A DNA stretch of 44,712 bases. Origin: Hyphomicrobiales bacterium. Lineage in GTDB: Bacteria > Pseudomonadota > Alphaproteobacteria > Rhizobiales > Aestuariivirgaceae. The notes beneath the pieces were generated by a model, which did no database searches, was not told the DNA's origin, and saw only the letters and a program-made list of their open reading frames with translations. How positions within the stretch are numbered: position 1 is the first letter of the stretch; the number at the start of each line of letters is the position of its first letter. Below are positions 24,309 to 32,097 of this stretch, in pieces. The DNA lies in assembly GCA_025359265.1 (NCBI GenBank), contig JANYHB010000049.1, positions 1 through 44,712 of the forward strand. The letters are read 5' to 3'. The position numbers were made by a program, and so were the translations under genes.

Positions 24309-24988
24309 GCAAACAGCCGCGTGATGACGATGATGGTGTATTGGCCGCAGAATATGTGCTGGGGGTTTTAACGCCGGGTGACCGCAATGCTTTCGCGGCA
24401 AGGCTTGGGGGAGAGGCTGCGTTGCGCGCCCTCGTGCGCGTTTGGGAACAGAACTTTGCAGCCTTCAATGGTGAGTATGAGAGCGTCAATCCGCCGGCCG
24501 CCGTGCGCAACGCACTCCATGAAAAGCTGTTTGGTGGTGAGGCAAAAGCCGGTTTTTGGCAATCATTGGGTTTCTGGCGCAACCTGAGTTTTGCAACCTT
24601 GGCCGCTCTGGCTTTGACGATTGCGGTGCCTTACGCATTCAAGCCTGCACCACAAGCCACTTCCATTGCTGAGCTTTCAGGCGAGACAAAGGCGGTGAAA
24701 CTGGCGGTTTCTTATGATGTGGCCTCCGCCACCCTGCGTTATACACGCGTGGAAGGCCAAGCCGCAGAAGGCCGTGATTTTGAGCTGTGGGCGGTCATTG
24801 GCAAAGATGCACCCGTGTCTTTAGGTGTTATTCCGGCCAGCGCTTCAGGAACGATCAAGGTTCCTTCGCAGCTTGCCGCGAAAATTTCTGATGCCGTGCT
24901 TGCAATCAGTGATGAGCCGAAAGGTGGATCGCCCACCGGTAAGGCCACGGGTGCGGTGCTTTCAGTTGGCAAGTTGACACCGATTTAG
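24305..24988 (+). CDS. Anti-sigma factor, RskA-like
   Basis: This 227-residue membrane protein binds and holds the upstream sigma factor. The N-terminal cytoplasmic part (about 1-80) has the EYVLGVLTPGDRNAFAARLG pattern of anti-sigma-K domains, which contacts the sigma factor. No cysteines of a zinc-type anti-sigma motif are visible. One transmembrane helix (about 95-113, FATLAALALTIAVPYAF) is followed by a periplasmic RskA-type domain containing FELWAVIGKDAPVSLGVIP and VLAISDEPKGGSPTG. Release of the sigma factor would normally need cleavage in the membrane by site-1 and site-2 proteases. The four-base overlap couples its translation to that of the sigma factor. Confidence 0.88.
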   Translation: MSKQPRDDDDGVLAAEYVLGVLTPGDRNAFAARLGGEAALRALVRVWEQNFAAFNGEYESVNPPAAVRNALHEKLFGGEAKAGFWQSLGFWRNLSFATLAALALTIAVPYAFKPAPQATSIAELSGETKAVKLAVSYDVASATLRYTRVEGQAAEGRDFELWAVIGKDAPVSLGVIPASASGTIKVPSQLAAKISDAVLAISDEPKGGSPTGKATGAVLSVGKLTPI

Positions 24989-25008
24989 TTTGCACGCTCA
25001 CGGGTTCG

Positions 25009-25040
25009 TGATCAACGTTTTCGAAACTCTTTTTCTAATC
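25009..25040 (+). promoter_or_regulatory. Possible ECF-type promoter for the fasciclin gene
   Basis: TGATCA at 25009-25014 is followed about 18 bases later by a T-rich TTTTCTAATC. The first resembles the -35 element (TGATC-) of some alphaproteobacterial ECF promoters. The match is short and could be chance, but a separate promoter for the fasciclin gene in this 116-bp gap is expected. Confidence 0.25.
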
Positions 25041-25104
25041 ATCCCGTTCATTCCTGCGTACCCTCTGATGGGGGATGCGAATTTTAAAAAACAGGAGAAC
25101 GACC

Positions 25105-25653
25105 ATGACCTTTCAAAAAATTGCTTTAACCGCTGCGGCCCTTACCATGTTGGCTACGGCTTCTTTTGCCAACCCGATGGTTGGCGGTGCTGCGATGTAT
25201 AAAACCCGCGACATCATCGACAATGCCGTGCACTCCAAGGATCACACCACGCTGGTTGCTGCCGTTAAGGCTGCTGGCCTTGTTGATACCTTGAAGGGCA
25301 AAGGCCCCTTCACCGTTTTGGCGCCCACCAACGAAGCCTTCGCGGCTTTGCCGGCTGGTACTGTAGACAACCTTTTGAAGCCAGAAAACAAAGCCACACT
25401 GGTGAAAATTCTCACCTGCCACGTCATTGCCGGTAACGCCCTGTCGGGTGCCATCACCAAGATGGCCAAAGACGATGGCGGCACGCATGAAGTGACCACG
25501 GTTGGCGGCTGCAAATTGCAGCTTTCAGTCAAAGGTGGAAAAGTGATGATCAAGGATGAAGCCGGCGGCACCGCCATGGTGACGATTGCTGACGTGAAGC
25601 AATCCAATGGCGTTATCCATGTAATCAACCACGTTCTTTTGCCCAAGTCTTAA
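25105..25653 (+). CDS. Secreted fasciclin (FAS1) domain protein
   Basis: This 182-residue protein starts with a signal peptide (MTFQKIALTAAALTMLATAS, cleavage likely near FAN). One FAS1 domain follows, with FTVLAPTNEAFAALP as the first conserved box (H1) and VIHVINHVLLPKS as the second (H2). Such proteins are secreted or periplasmic and mediate adhesion or surface interactions. An AGGAGA site precedes the ATG at 25105. The gene follows sigma and anti-sigma factors; in Mycobacterium the SigK regulon includes FAS1 proteins (MPT70/MPT83), so control by this sigma factor is plausible. Confidence 0.92.
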   Translation: MTFQKIALTAAALTMLATASFANPMVGGAAMYKTRDIIDNAVHSKDHTTLVAAVKAAGLVDTLKGKGPFTVLAPTNEAFAALPAGTVDNLLKPENKATLVKILTCHVIAGNALSGAITKMAKDDGGTHEVTTVGGCKLQLSVKGGKVMIKDEAGGTAMVTIADVKQSNGVIHVINHVLLPKS

Positions 25654-25671
25654 CAACTCGGGACGGAAGGG

Positions 25672-25714
25672 AACCAGCGGCGTACTTCCCAGGAGCCGCT
25701 GGTTTTCTGTTTTT
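25672..25714 (+). terminator. Intrinsic terminator after the fasciclin gene
   Basis: A ten-base-pair stem AACCAGCGGC/GCCGCTGGTT encloses a 13-base loop and is followed by TTCTGTTTTT. The stop codon of the convergent truA gene lies at its far end, so it may also work for that side. Confidence 0.85.
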
Positions 25715-26450
25715 AATAGATAACCTCCACCAGATACAGCCCATCAGGCGGGCAGACGGGGCCGCAGCGGGCGCGGTCTTTGGCTTCCAACACGCGCTTC
25801 ATTTCGATGGGGTGCCATTTTCCGGTGCCCACTTGCACCAGGCTGCCCACCATGCTGCGCACTTGATGATGCAGGAATGAGCGGGCTTCGGCGCGGATTT
25901 CCACCATTTCGTCAAAGCGCATAACGTCAAGCCGCGTCAGGGTTTTCACCGGAGTTTTGGCTTGGCATTCTGAGGCGCGAAACGTGGTGAAATCATGCTG
26001 GCCCACAAGGTGTTGGGCCGCTTCATGCATGGCAGGCACATTGAGTGACACCGGCACATGCCACACCTTTTGGCGATCAATGGTGGCTGGCGCCCGGCGA
26101 TTGAGAATGCGGTAAAGATAACGGCGCCCCGTGGCCGAGAAGCGGGCCTGGAATTCTTGCGTCACTTCTTCGGCACAAAGAACACTCACGGCATGGGGGC
26201 GCACATTGCCGTTGATGGCATTGCAAAGTGTGAAGGGATCCCACGTTTTCGGTGAATCAAAATGCGCGATTTGGCCGAGTGCGTGCACGCCGGTATCGGT
26301 GCGGCCCGCACCCTGCACCATGATGGTGTGGCCATGCAGCGTTTGAATGGCCGCCTCAAGAACGCCCTGCACCGTAAGGGCGTCAGATTGCCTTTGCCAA
26401 CCCAGAAAGCCTGCGCCATCATATTCGATGGTGAGTTTATAGCGCGGCAC
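25713..26450 (-). CDS. truA: tRNA pseudouridine(38-40) synthase
   Basis: This 245-residue enzyme converts uridines 38-40 of the tRNA anticodon arm to pseudouridine. The catalytic aspartate is in GAGRTDTGVHALGQ (near residue 52). The N-terminus YKLTIEYDGAGFLGWQRQ and the later FTTFRASECQAKTPVKT and FLHHQVRSMVGSLVQVG are all standard TruA motifs. It overlaps the fmt stop by one base and follows it on the same strand, forming def-fmt-truA. Confidence 0.95.
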   Translation of the reverse strand: MPRYKLTIEYDGAGFLGWQRQSDALTVQGVLEAAIQTLHGHTIMVQGAGRTDTGVHALGQIAHFDSPKTWDPFTLCNAINGNVRPHAVSVLCAEEVTQEFQARFSATGRRYLYRILNRRAPATIDRQKVWHVPVSLNVPAMHEAAQHLVGQHDFTTFRASECQAKTPVKTLTRLDVMRFDEMVEIRAEARSFLHHQVRSMVGSLVQVGTGKWHPIEMKRVLEAKDRARCGPVCPPDGLYLVEVIY

Positions 26451-27355
26451 TAGGTGGCCCAGGTTCCCGCGGGAACGGGAAACCCGCGCAGAAATATTTC
26501 GGCATCCATGGGGCCTTTGCCTTCGCGCTGCAACCTTGTGGCGCGGATGGCCTTTGTGGCACAGGCGATGGTGAGAGCGCTTTCCAACACAGTGCCTGCT
26601 TCGGCCTGTCCTTCGACAACTTCCACGTTCAACAATTTCACCCGCGCACCGTTAAGCATGCACCACGCACCGGGAAAGGGTGAAAGCCCGTGAATATGGT
26701 TGCGCACTTGCCCTGCGGGTTGATTGAAATTGATATGGGCTTCAGCCTTATCGATCTTTCTGGCGTAAGTCACACTATCCACAGGCTGGGGTGTTCCGTG
26801 TACGGAAGGGTTTTGCAACACCTGCACCATCAGTTTTGCGCCGAGCACCGCCAATTCATCATGCAGTGAAGCGGCAGTGGTTTGCACGGTGATGGGAATG
26901 GCCTGCATCAGCAGAACGGGCCCGGTATCCAGGCCCTCCTCCATGCGCATGATGGCAACGCCGCTTTGCGCATCGCCTGCCATGATGGCGCGTTGGATGG
27001 GGGCCGCCCCGCGCCAGCGCGGCAGCAGCGAAGCGTGAATGTTGAAACAGCCAAATTTCGGTGCATCCAAAACGGCCTTTGGAAGCAACAAGCCATAAGC
27101 CACCACCACTGCCGCATCGGCTTTCAGCGCCGCGAAGTGGAATTGCTCCTCCGTGGATTTCAGCGACAGCGGCGTTCTCACCTGAAGGCCCAGTTGCTCG
27201 GCCAGCGCATGGAGCGGTTGTTTTTGCACCTCCATTCCACGGCCTTTTGGGCGTGGTGGTTGTGAATAAACGCATACAATCTCATGGCCCGCATCCACCA
27301 GGGCTTGCAGCGCAAGGCAGGAAAATTCCGGTGTGCCCATGAACACTAGCCGCAT
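26450..27355 (-). CDS. fmt: Methionyl-tRNA formyltransferase
   Basis: This 301-residue enzyme formylates the initiator Met-tRNA. The N-terminus MRLVFMGTPEFSCLALQAL is typical. The active site is seen as NIHASLLPRWRGAAPIQ, containing the catalytic Asn and His and the SLLP motif, with GLDTGPVL downstream providing the catalytic Asp. The C-terminal tRNA-binding domain runs from about residue 205, with FPGAWCMLNGARVKLL. It sits four bases after def, and the two act at opposite ends of N-formylmethionine use. Confidence 0.95.
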   Translation of the reverse strand: MRLVFMGTPEFSCLALQALVDAGHEIVCVYSQPPRPKGRGMEVQKQPLHALAEQLGLQVRTPLSLKSTEEQFHFAALKADAAVVVAYGLLLPKAVLDAPKFGCFNIHASLLPRWRGAAPIQRAIMAGDAQSGVAIMRMEEGLDTGPVLLMQAIPITVQTTAASLHDELAVLGAKLMVQVLQNPSVHGTPQPVDSVTYARKIDKAEAHINFNQPAGQVRNHIHGLSPFPGAWCMLNGARVKLLNVEVVEGQAEAGTVLESALTIACATKAIRATRLQREGKGPMDAEIFLRGFPVPAGTWAT

Positions 27356-27359
27356 CGGC

Positions 27360-27878
27360 TCACAGCTTCCCCAGCTTGTCGGCCTTTTTGAATTTTTTGA
27401 TGACGCGCTGGCGCTTCAAGCGCGAGATGTGGTCGATGAACAATATGCCGTTGAGATGGTCAATCTCGTGCTGCAACACCGTGGCAATGATGCCCTTGGC
27501 GTGAATTTCTTGCGCATCGCCATTGCGATCAAGATAGCGCACATTCACCTCGGCAGGGCGCTCCACCATTTCATAAAACTCGGGGATGGAAAGGCACCCC
27601 TCCTCATAATCGTTCAACTGTGTTGATGACCAGATGATTTCCGGGTTGGCCAAAAACAGCGGCTTCTTGTCTTCGCCTTCCTTGGCAATGTCCATCACCA
27701 CTTGGCGCATGGGCACACCCACCTGAATGGCGGCAAGGCCAATGCCGGGGGCGTGATACATGGTATCCAGCATATCATCGAAAAGTTTGCGCGCCCCGGC
27801 ATCCACAGTTTTGAGAGCAGCAGATTTCTGACGCAGGATTTTCTCATCCGGCAGGGTGATGATGGACTTCAGTGACAT
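27360..27878 (-). CDS. def: Peptide deformylase
   Basis: This 172-residue metalloenzyme removes the formyl group from new proteins. The three motifs are [19 protein letters not shown] (metal-binding Cys) and QHEIDHLNG (two metal-binding His and catalytic Glu). The start at 27878 ([15 protein letters not shown]) matches the family. The frame extends upstream, but that would run through the promoter. No Shine-Dalgarno precedes the ATG, and the promoter spacing suggests a leaderless message. It is the first gene of def-fmt-truA. Confidence 0.94.
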   Translation of the reverse strand: MSLKSIITLPDEKILRQKSAALKTVDAGARKLFDDMLDTMYHAPGIGLAAIQVGVPMRQVVMDIAKEGEDKKPLFLANPEIIWSSTQLNDYEEGCLSIPEFYEMVERPAEVNVRYLDRNGDAQEIHAKGIIATVLQHEIDHLNGILFIDHISRLKRQRVIKKFKKADKLGKL

Positions 27879-27885
27879 GCAGGCT

Positions 27886-27914
27886 GAAATAGGCGAGGTG
27901 TGGACGTGGGTCAA
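27886..27914 (-). promoter_or_regulatory. Promoter for def-fmt-truA, probably leaderless
   Basis: On the minus strand, TTGACC (27914-27909) and TATTTC (27891-27886) stand 17 bp apart. The def ATG begins eight bases after the -10 box, so transcription should start at or next to the ATG. No ribosome-binding site is present. The geometry is the same as at dapE. Confidence 0.65.
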
Positions 27915-27949
27915 TTCCCGCCCCTTGCCTTTTTGCAGGCCCTCGCCCA

Positions 27950-27955
27950 TATACC
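27950..27955 (+). promoter_or_regulatory. -10 box of the SRP RNA promoter
   Basis: TATACC lies six bases before the G at 27961 where the SRP RNA should begin. A TTGCCT about 19 bases upstream is a candidate -35 box. This promoter diverges from that of def, within about 70 bp. Confidence 0.5.
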
Positions 27956-27960
27956 GCCCC

Positions 27961-28060
27961 GGGAGGTTGGCCTGCGGACGTATCGCTCGCCAACCGGGTC
28001 AGAGCCGGAAGGAAGCAGCCCTAACGAGACCTTTATGGGTTGCTCGTCCAGCCTCCCACC
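27961..28060 (+). ncRNA. ffs: Signal recognition particle RNA, small bacterial type (4.5S)
   Basis: This is the RNA of the signal recognition particle, which binds Ffh and targets membrane proteins to the translocon. The conserved apical domain is clear: GGTCAGAGCCGGAAGGAAGC followed by AGCCCTAACGA. The 5' end GGGAGGTTGG pairs with CCAGCCTCCC at the 3' end to close the single long hairpin. The length of about 100 bases is that of the proteobacterial short form without an Alu domain. Location just before dnaX is common in alphaproteobacteria. Confidence 0.95.
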
Positions 28061-28078
28061 TCTAATCTCGCTCCCAAC

Positions 28079-29755
28079 ATGACTTCATCCCCCACACCAT
28101 ACCGCGTTCTGGCCCGTAAATATCGGCCAAAAGACTTTTCTGGCCTGATCGGGCAAGAAGCCATGGTGCGCACGCTGACCAATGCTTTTGCCACGGGGCG
28201 CATTGCTCAGGCCTATATGCTGACGGGCCTGCGCGGCATTGGCAAAACCACCACGGCGCGGCTGATTGCCCGGGCGTTGAACTATCCATCCGGCCCATCC
28301 ATGGAAATGCCGGAGATGACAGCGCAGTGTGAGGCCATCTTGGAATCGCGCCATATGGACGTGATTGAAATGGACGCCGCCTCTAACACTGGCGTTGACA
28401 ATATGCGCGAGATTATCGACTCGGTGCGTTATGCGCCGGTGCAAGCGCGCTACAAGGTTTACATCATCGACGAAGTGCACATGCTTTCGAAAAGCGCTTT
28501 CAATGCATTGTTGAAAACACTGGAAGAACCGCCACCGCATGTGAAGTTTATTTTTGCCACGACGGAAATTCGCAAGGTTCCGGTGACTATCCTTTCACGC
28601 TGCCAGCGTTTTGATTTGCGGCGCATGGATGCGGCAACGCTGATTGCGCATTATGGCAAGATTGCCAAATTGGAACATGTAGAAGCAGAAGATGAAGCGC
28701 TGCGTTTGATTGCGCGGGCGGCTGAGGGTTCAGTGCGTGACGGGCTTTCGCTGTTGGATCAAGCCATTGCTTATGGCGATGGCAAAGTGAACACCTCTGA
28801 CGTGATGGCCATGCTGGGCTTGATGGACAAGGGGCAAGTGGCCACTTTGTTTGAGGCCGTAATGGCGGGCGATGTGGGCCGCGCACTCGGCGAATTTGAC
28901 AAGCAGTATCAGGCGGGCGGTGACCCGCAGACTATTCTGACTGATTTGGCCGATTTCACCCATTGGGTGACACGTCTGAAGATCGTTCCCCAATCAGCTT
29001 CTGCCGATGCCTCGCGCACCGAAGATGAGAAAGTGCGCGGAAGCGATTTTGCCAAGCGCCTTGGCATGGCCCACCTGACGCGGGGCTGGCAGATGCTGCT
29101 GAAGGGCATATCAGAAACGGCCTTGGCTGCTCAACCCTCAGCAGCCGCGGAGATGGTGATTATCCGCTTGGCCCATGCGGCCAATTTGCCATCAGGTGAT
29201 GAGTTGTTCAAACAGGTGCAGGAATCTAATACTTCCACGCCGCGTATTGCGCCGCAAATACCACCGCCACAGCGTGAACCCTTGGCTGAGGCGCGGGTGG
29301 TGTCACAAACCATTCCCAAGCACGCTGAAAATGGCGAGGCCGCTCGGCCCATCGCTTCGGTCAAGACTTTTGCCGATATCGTTGCGATGGCGGCAGAAAA
29401 ACGCGACATTAAATTCAAGTCTGACCTTGAACGCTACATTCGCCCGATTAGCGTGAGCGATGGCAAAATTGAAATCGCGCTGGAAACGGCAACTGATCCT
29501 GGCCTTGCCGGTGAGCTTTCTCGCAAGTTGGAACAGTGGACGGGGCGGCGCTGGATTGTGGCGGTTTCAAATGCGGGCGGGGCTGACACTATTACGCAGC
29601 AGAAGATGGCAGCCAAGAATTCCGCCATGCAATGGGCACGGGCGCAAAAAGATGTGCAAGCCGTGCTGAAAGCTTTTCCCGGCGCCGAGATTTTGAACGT
29701 GACCGAACCTGAAATTCCAACCACACCAGAAGAGATTGACGATGAACATCGCTGA
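28079..29755 (+). CDS. dnaX: DNA polymerase III subunit gamma/tau
   Basis: This 558-residue clamp-loader ATPase organises the replicative polymerase. Walker A is GLRGIGKTTT (about 49-58), Walker B IIDEVHML, the SRC motif is in LSRCQRF, and sensor 2 follows in GSVRDGLSLLDQA. A C-terminal tau-like domain lies after about residue 430. The four-cysteine zinc module normally found after ALNC is absent: the segment ALNYPSGPSMEMPEMTAQC keeps one cysteine. Alphaproteobacterial DnaX often lacks it, as I recall. The ATG at 28079 gives the family N-terminus (TPYRVLARKYRP). It has no clear Shine-Dalgarno and lies 18 bases after the SRP RNA. Confidence 0.95.
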   Translation: MTSSPTPYRVLARKYRPKDFSGLIGQEAMVRTLTNAFATGRIAQAYMLTGLRGIGKTTTARLIARALNYPSGPSMEMPEMTAQCEAILESRHMDVIEMDAASNTGVDNMREIIDSVRYAPVQARYKVYIIDEVHMLSKSAFNALLKTLEEPPPHVKFIFATTEIRKVPVTILSRCQRFDLRRMDAATLIAHYGKIAKLEHVEAEDEALRLIARAAEGSVRDGLSLLDQAIAYGDGKVNTSDVMAMLGLMDKGQVATLFEAVMAGDVGRALGEFDKQYQAGGDPQTILTDLADFTHWVTRLKIVPQSASADASRTEDEKVRGSDFAKRLGMAHLTRGWQMLLKGISETALAAQPSAAAEMVIIRLAHAANLPSGDELFKQVQESNTSTPRIAPQIPPPQREPLAEARVVSQTIPKHAENGEAARPIASVKTFADIVAMAAEKRDIKFKSDLERYIRPISVSDGKIEIALETATDPGLAGELSRKLEQWTGRRWIVAVSNAGGADTITQQKMAAKNSAMQWARAQKDVQAVLKAFPGAEILNVTEPEIPTTPEEIDDEHR

Positions 29756-30062
29756 AATCATGAAGCAAGCCGGCCAAATGCAGGCCAAGATGGCCGATGT
29801 GCAGCAGGCTCTTGAGGCGGTGCTCGTCACCGGTCAAGCAGGTGGCGGGCTGGTTAAAGTCACGATGACCGGCAAGTTTACGGTGAGGATGATTGCTATT
29901 GATCCATCGTTGTTAAAAGCTGATGAGAAAGAAATACTGGAAGACCTTATTCTCACCGCACTCGCTGACGCCAAGTCCAAGGCGGAAGCTGTGGCGGCTG
30001 AGCAGATGAAGGCGATCACGGCTGGCTTACCTTTGCCACCCGGCATGAAATTGCCATTCTAA
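29742..30062 (+). CDS. ebfC: Nucleoid-associated protein, YbaB/EbfC family
   Basis: This small DNA-binding protein of 106 residues forms tweezer-like dimers. The N-terminus MNIAEIMKQAGQMQAKMADVQQ and the C-terminal LPLPPGMKLPF are diagnostic. The start at 29742 lies inside the 3' end of dnaX (14-base overlap). It belongs to the near-universal dnaX-ebfC-recR cluster. Its role is thought to be in chromosome organisation and recombination. Confidence 0.93.
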   Translation: MNIAEIMKQAGQMQAKMADVQQALEAVLVTGQAGGGLVKVTMTGKFTVRMIAIDPSLLKADEKEILEDLILTALADAKSKAEAVAAEQMKAITAGLPLPPGMKLPF

Positions 30063-30065
30063 AAC

Positions 30066-30668
30066 ATGAAGCGCCAAGCCGGGCCAGAGATTGAGCGCCT
30101 TATTCTTTTGCTCTCCAAGATTCCGGGGCTGGGCCCGCGCTCTGCCCGGCGGGCCGTGCTGCACCTCGTAAAAAATCGCGACAAGTTGTTGGGCCCCCTG
30201 GCCTCAGCACTGGCGGATGCCCATGACAAGGTTTCGGAATGCAGCACGTGCGGCAATGTTGATACACTAAACCCCTGCACCATTTGTTCGGATGTGCGCC
30301 GCGATAAAACCATCCTGTGCGTGGTGGAAGAAGTGGGAGACCTTTGGGCCTTGGAACGCGCCAGCGCCTGGGGTGGGCAATATCATGTTTTGGGCGGAAC
30401 GCTTTCAGCGCTTGGCGGCGTGCGGCCGGAAGACTTGGATATTGATCAACTGGTCAGCCGCTGTGCGCAAGGCCACATCAAGGAAGTGGTGCTGGCCACC
30501 AATGCCACGGTTGAAGGCCAAACCACGGCGCATTACATAACCGACCGATTGAAGAAGCTGGGCATTGCCACTTCAAGGCTGGCGCATGGTGTGCCCGTGG
30601 GGGGTGAGCTTGATTATCTTGATGAAGGCACTTTAACCCAAGCCATACGTGCGCGGCGGCCATTCTAA
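30066..30668 (+). CDS. recR: Recombination mediator protein RecR
   Basis: This 200-residue protein works with RecF and RecO to load RecA on gapped DNA. The helix-hairpin-helix [16 protein letters not shown] is near residue 18. The zinc finger is C59-C62-C71-C74 ([16 protein letters not shown]). The Toprim segment includes [12 protein letters not shown] and [17 protein letters not shown], and [16 protein letters not shown] closes the protein. It starts four bases after ebfC. Confidence 0.96.
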   Translation: MKRQAGPEIERLILLLSKIPGLGPRSARRAVLHLVKNRDKLLGPLASALADAHDKVSECSTCGNVDTLNPCTICSDVRRDKTILCVVEEVGDLWALERASAWGGQYHVLGGTLSALGGVRPEDLDIDQLVSRCAQGHIKEVVLATNATVEGQTTAHYITDRLKKLGIATSRLAHGVPVGGELDYLDEGTLTQAIRARRPF

Positions 30669-32090
30669 ATGTTGATTGAACAATCCTATGCGGCTTTGCC
30701 GCCGGTGCTTTTTGCCAAAGCCACTTTGATGTCGGTGGCAACGCCAAAACTGGTGATCGCGAATGATGCATTGGCTGGCGAGCTGGGTTTGCCGCGTGAA
30801 TGGTTGCACAGCGATGCTGCTTTGGAGATGCTGGCTGGAAATGCGCCGGCTGCGCATGGCGAGCCCCTGGCCATGGCCTATGCCGGGCATCAATTTGGTG
30901 GCTTCAACCCCAGCCTTGGCGATGGCCGCGCCATGTTGTTTGGCGACGTCGAAATTGGTGATGGCACACGGCGTGAGCTGCATTTGAAGGGTACGGGCCG
31001 GACGACCTATTCACGTGGCGCTGATGGGCGAGCCACGCTTTCAGCGATGCTGCGCGAATATATTATCAGCGAAGCCATGCATGGGTTGGGGCTGCCCACC
31101 ACGCGATCATTGGCTGTGGTGGAAACGGGTGAACGGGTGTGGCGGCAACGGCCAGAGCAAGGGGCGGTTCTCACCCGTGTGGCCAAAAGCCATGTGCGCG
31201 TGGGCACGTTTCAATATTTGGCCGCGCGGGGTGAAACGGCGGCAATCGCGGCTTTGGTGGCCCATGAAATTGCACGGCACATGTCAGGTGTGGTTGGCCC
31301 GGCGGGATTTCTCGATGAAGTCATCGCCCGACAGGCGCGGTTGATTGCCGGCTGGATGAGTTTTGGTTTCATTCACGGGGTGATGAACACCGATAACATG
31401 CAGATTGCGGGCGAGACCATTGATTACGGGCCTTGCGCTTTCATGGATGGGTTTGATCCGCAGAAAGTGTTTTCTTCCATCGATGAAAATGGCCGTTATG
31501 CCTATGATAAGCAGCCGATGATTGGCCTGTGGAATCTTACACGGTTGGCGGAATGTTTATTGCCCCTATTGGCAAATGAGCGTGAGGCCGCCATCAAGAT
31601 TGCGGAAGAGTGTTTGCAGCGTTTCATGCCACAGTTCGAGGCGGAATTTGAACGGCGGATGCTGACGAAACTTGGCATTTCTGATTTGGAGCAGGCGGGA
31701 TTAATTACCAAGACGCTGCAACAAATGGCCAACGCGCGCGCCGATTTTACGCAGTTTTTTACAGCACTCACCAGGCAAGTGGCAGGGCGTGAAGTGGAGT
31801 TATTGCCATTTTTCATATCTGAAGTGGCGATGATGGAATGGCGGGCAGAGTGGGATGCTTTGCGCGGCCAAGATGCGCTGGCGTTGATGGCGGCGCATAA
31901 CCCCATTTACATCGCCCGCAATCACCGCGTGGAAGCTGCGCTTACAGCTGTGGGCGAAGGAAATTTATTGCCAATGCATGAGTTGCTGATTGGCCTACAG
32001 AAGCCCTTTGAAGAACGCACTGAATTGACTTCGCTTGAACTTGCACCCAGTGCGCAAGAAGAAGTGCTGCAAACTTTTTGTGGGACGTGA
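30669..32090 (+). CDS. selO: Protein adenylyltransferase SelO (YdiU)
   Basis: This 473-residue pseudokinase-fold enzyme transfers AMP to serine, threonine or tyrosine residues on proteins and is linked to oxidative-stress responses. Marks are YAGHQFGGFNPSLGDGRA, LKGTGRTTYSRGADGRATL, and the active-site region HGVMNTDNMQIAGETIDYGPCAFMD. The antepenultimate residue is cysteine (FCGT), the position filled by selenocysteine in animals. The gene starts immediately after the recR stop. Convergent rmuC ends eight bases downstream. Confidence 0.94.
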   Translation: MLIEQSYAALPPVLFAKATLMSVATPKLVIANDALAGELGLPREWLHSDAALEMLAGNAPAAHGEPLAMAYAGHQFGGFNPSLGDGRAMLFGDVEIGDGTRRELHLKGTGRTTYSRGADGRATLSAMLREYIISEAMHGLGLPTTRSLAVVETGERVWRQRPEQGAVLTRVAKSHVRVGTFQYLAARGETAAIAALVAHEIARHMSGVVGPAGFLDEVIARQARLIAGWMSFGFIHGVMNTDNMQIAGETIDYGPCAFMDGFDPQKVFSSIDENGRYAYDKQPMIGLWNLTRLAECLLPLLANEREAAIKIAEECLQRFMPQFEAEFERRMLTKLGISDLEQAGLITKTLQQMANARADFTQFFTALTRQVAGREVELLPFFISEVAMMEWRAEWDALRGQDALALMAAHNPIYIARNHRVEAALTAVGEGNLLPMHELLIGLQKPFEERTELTSLELAPSAQEEVLQTFCGT

Positions 32091-32097
32091 AGCCCCC

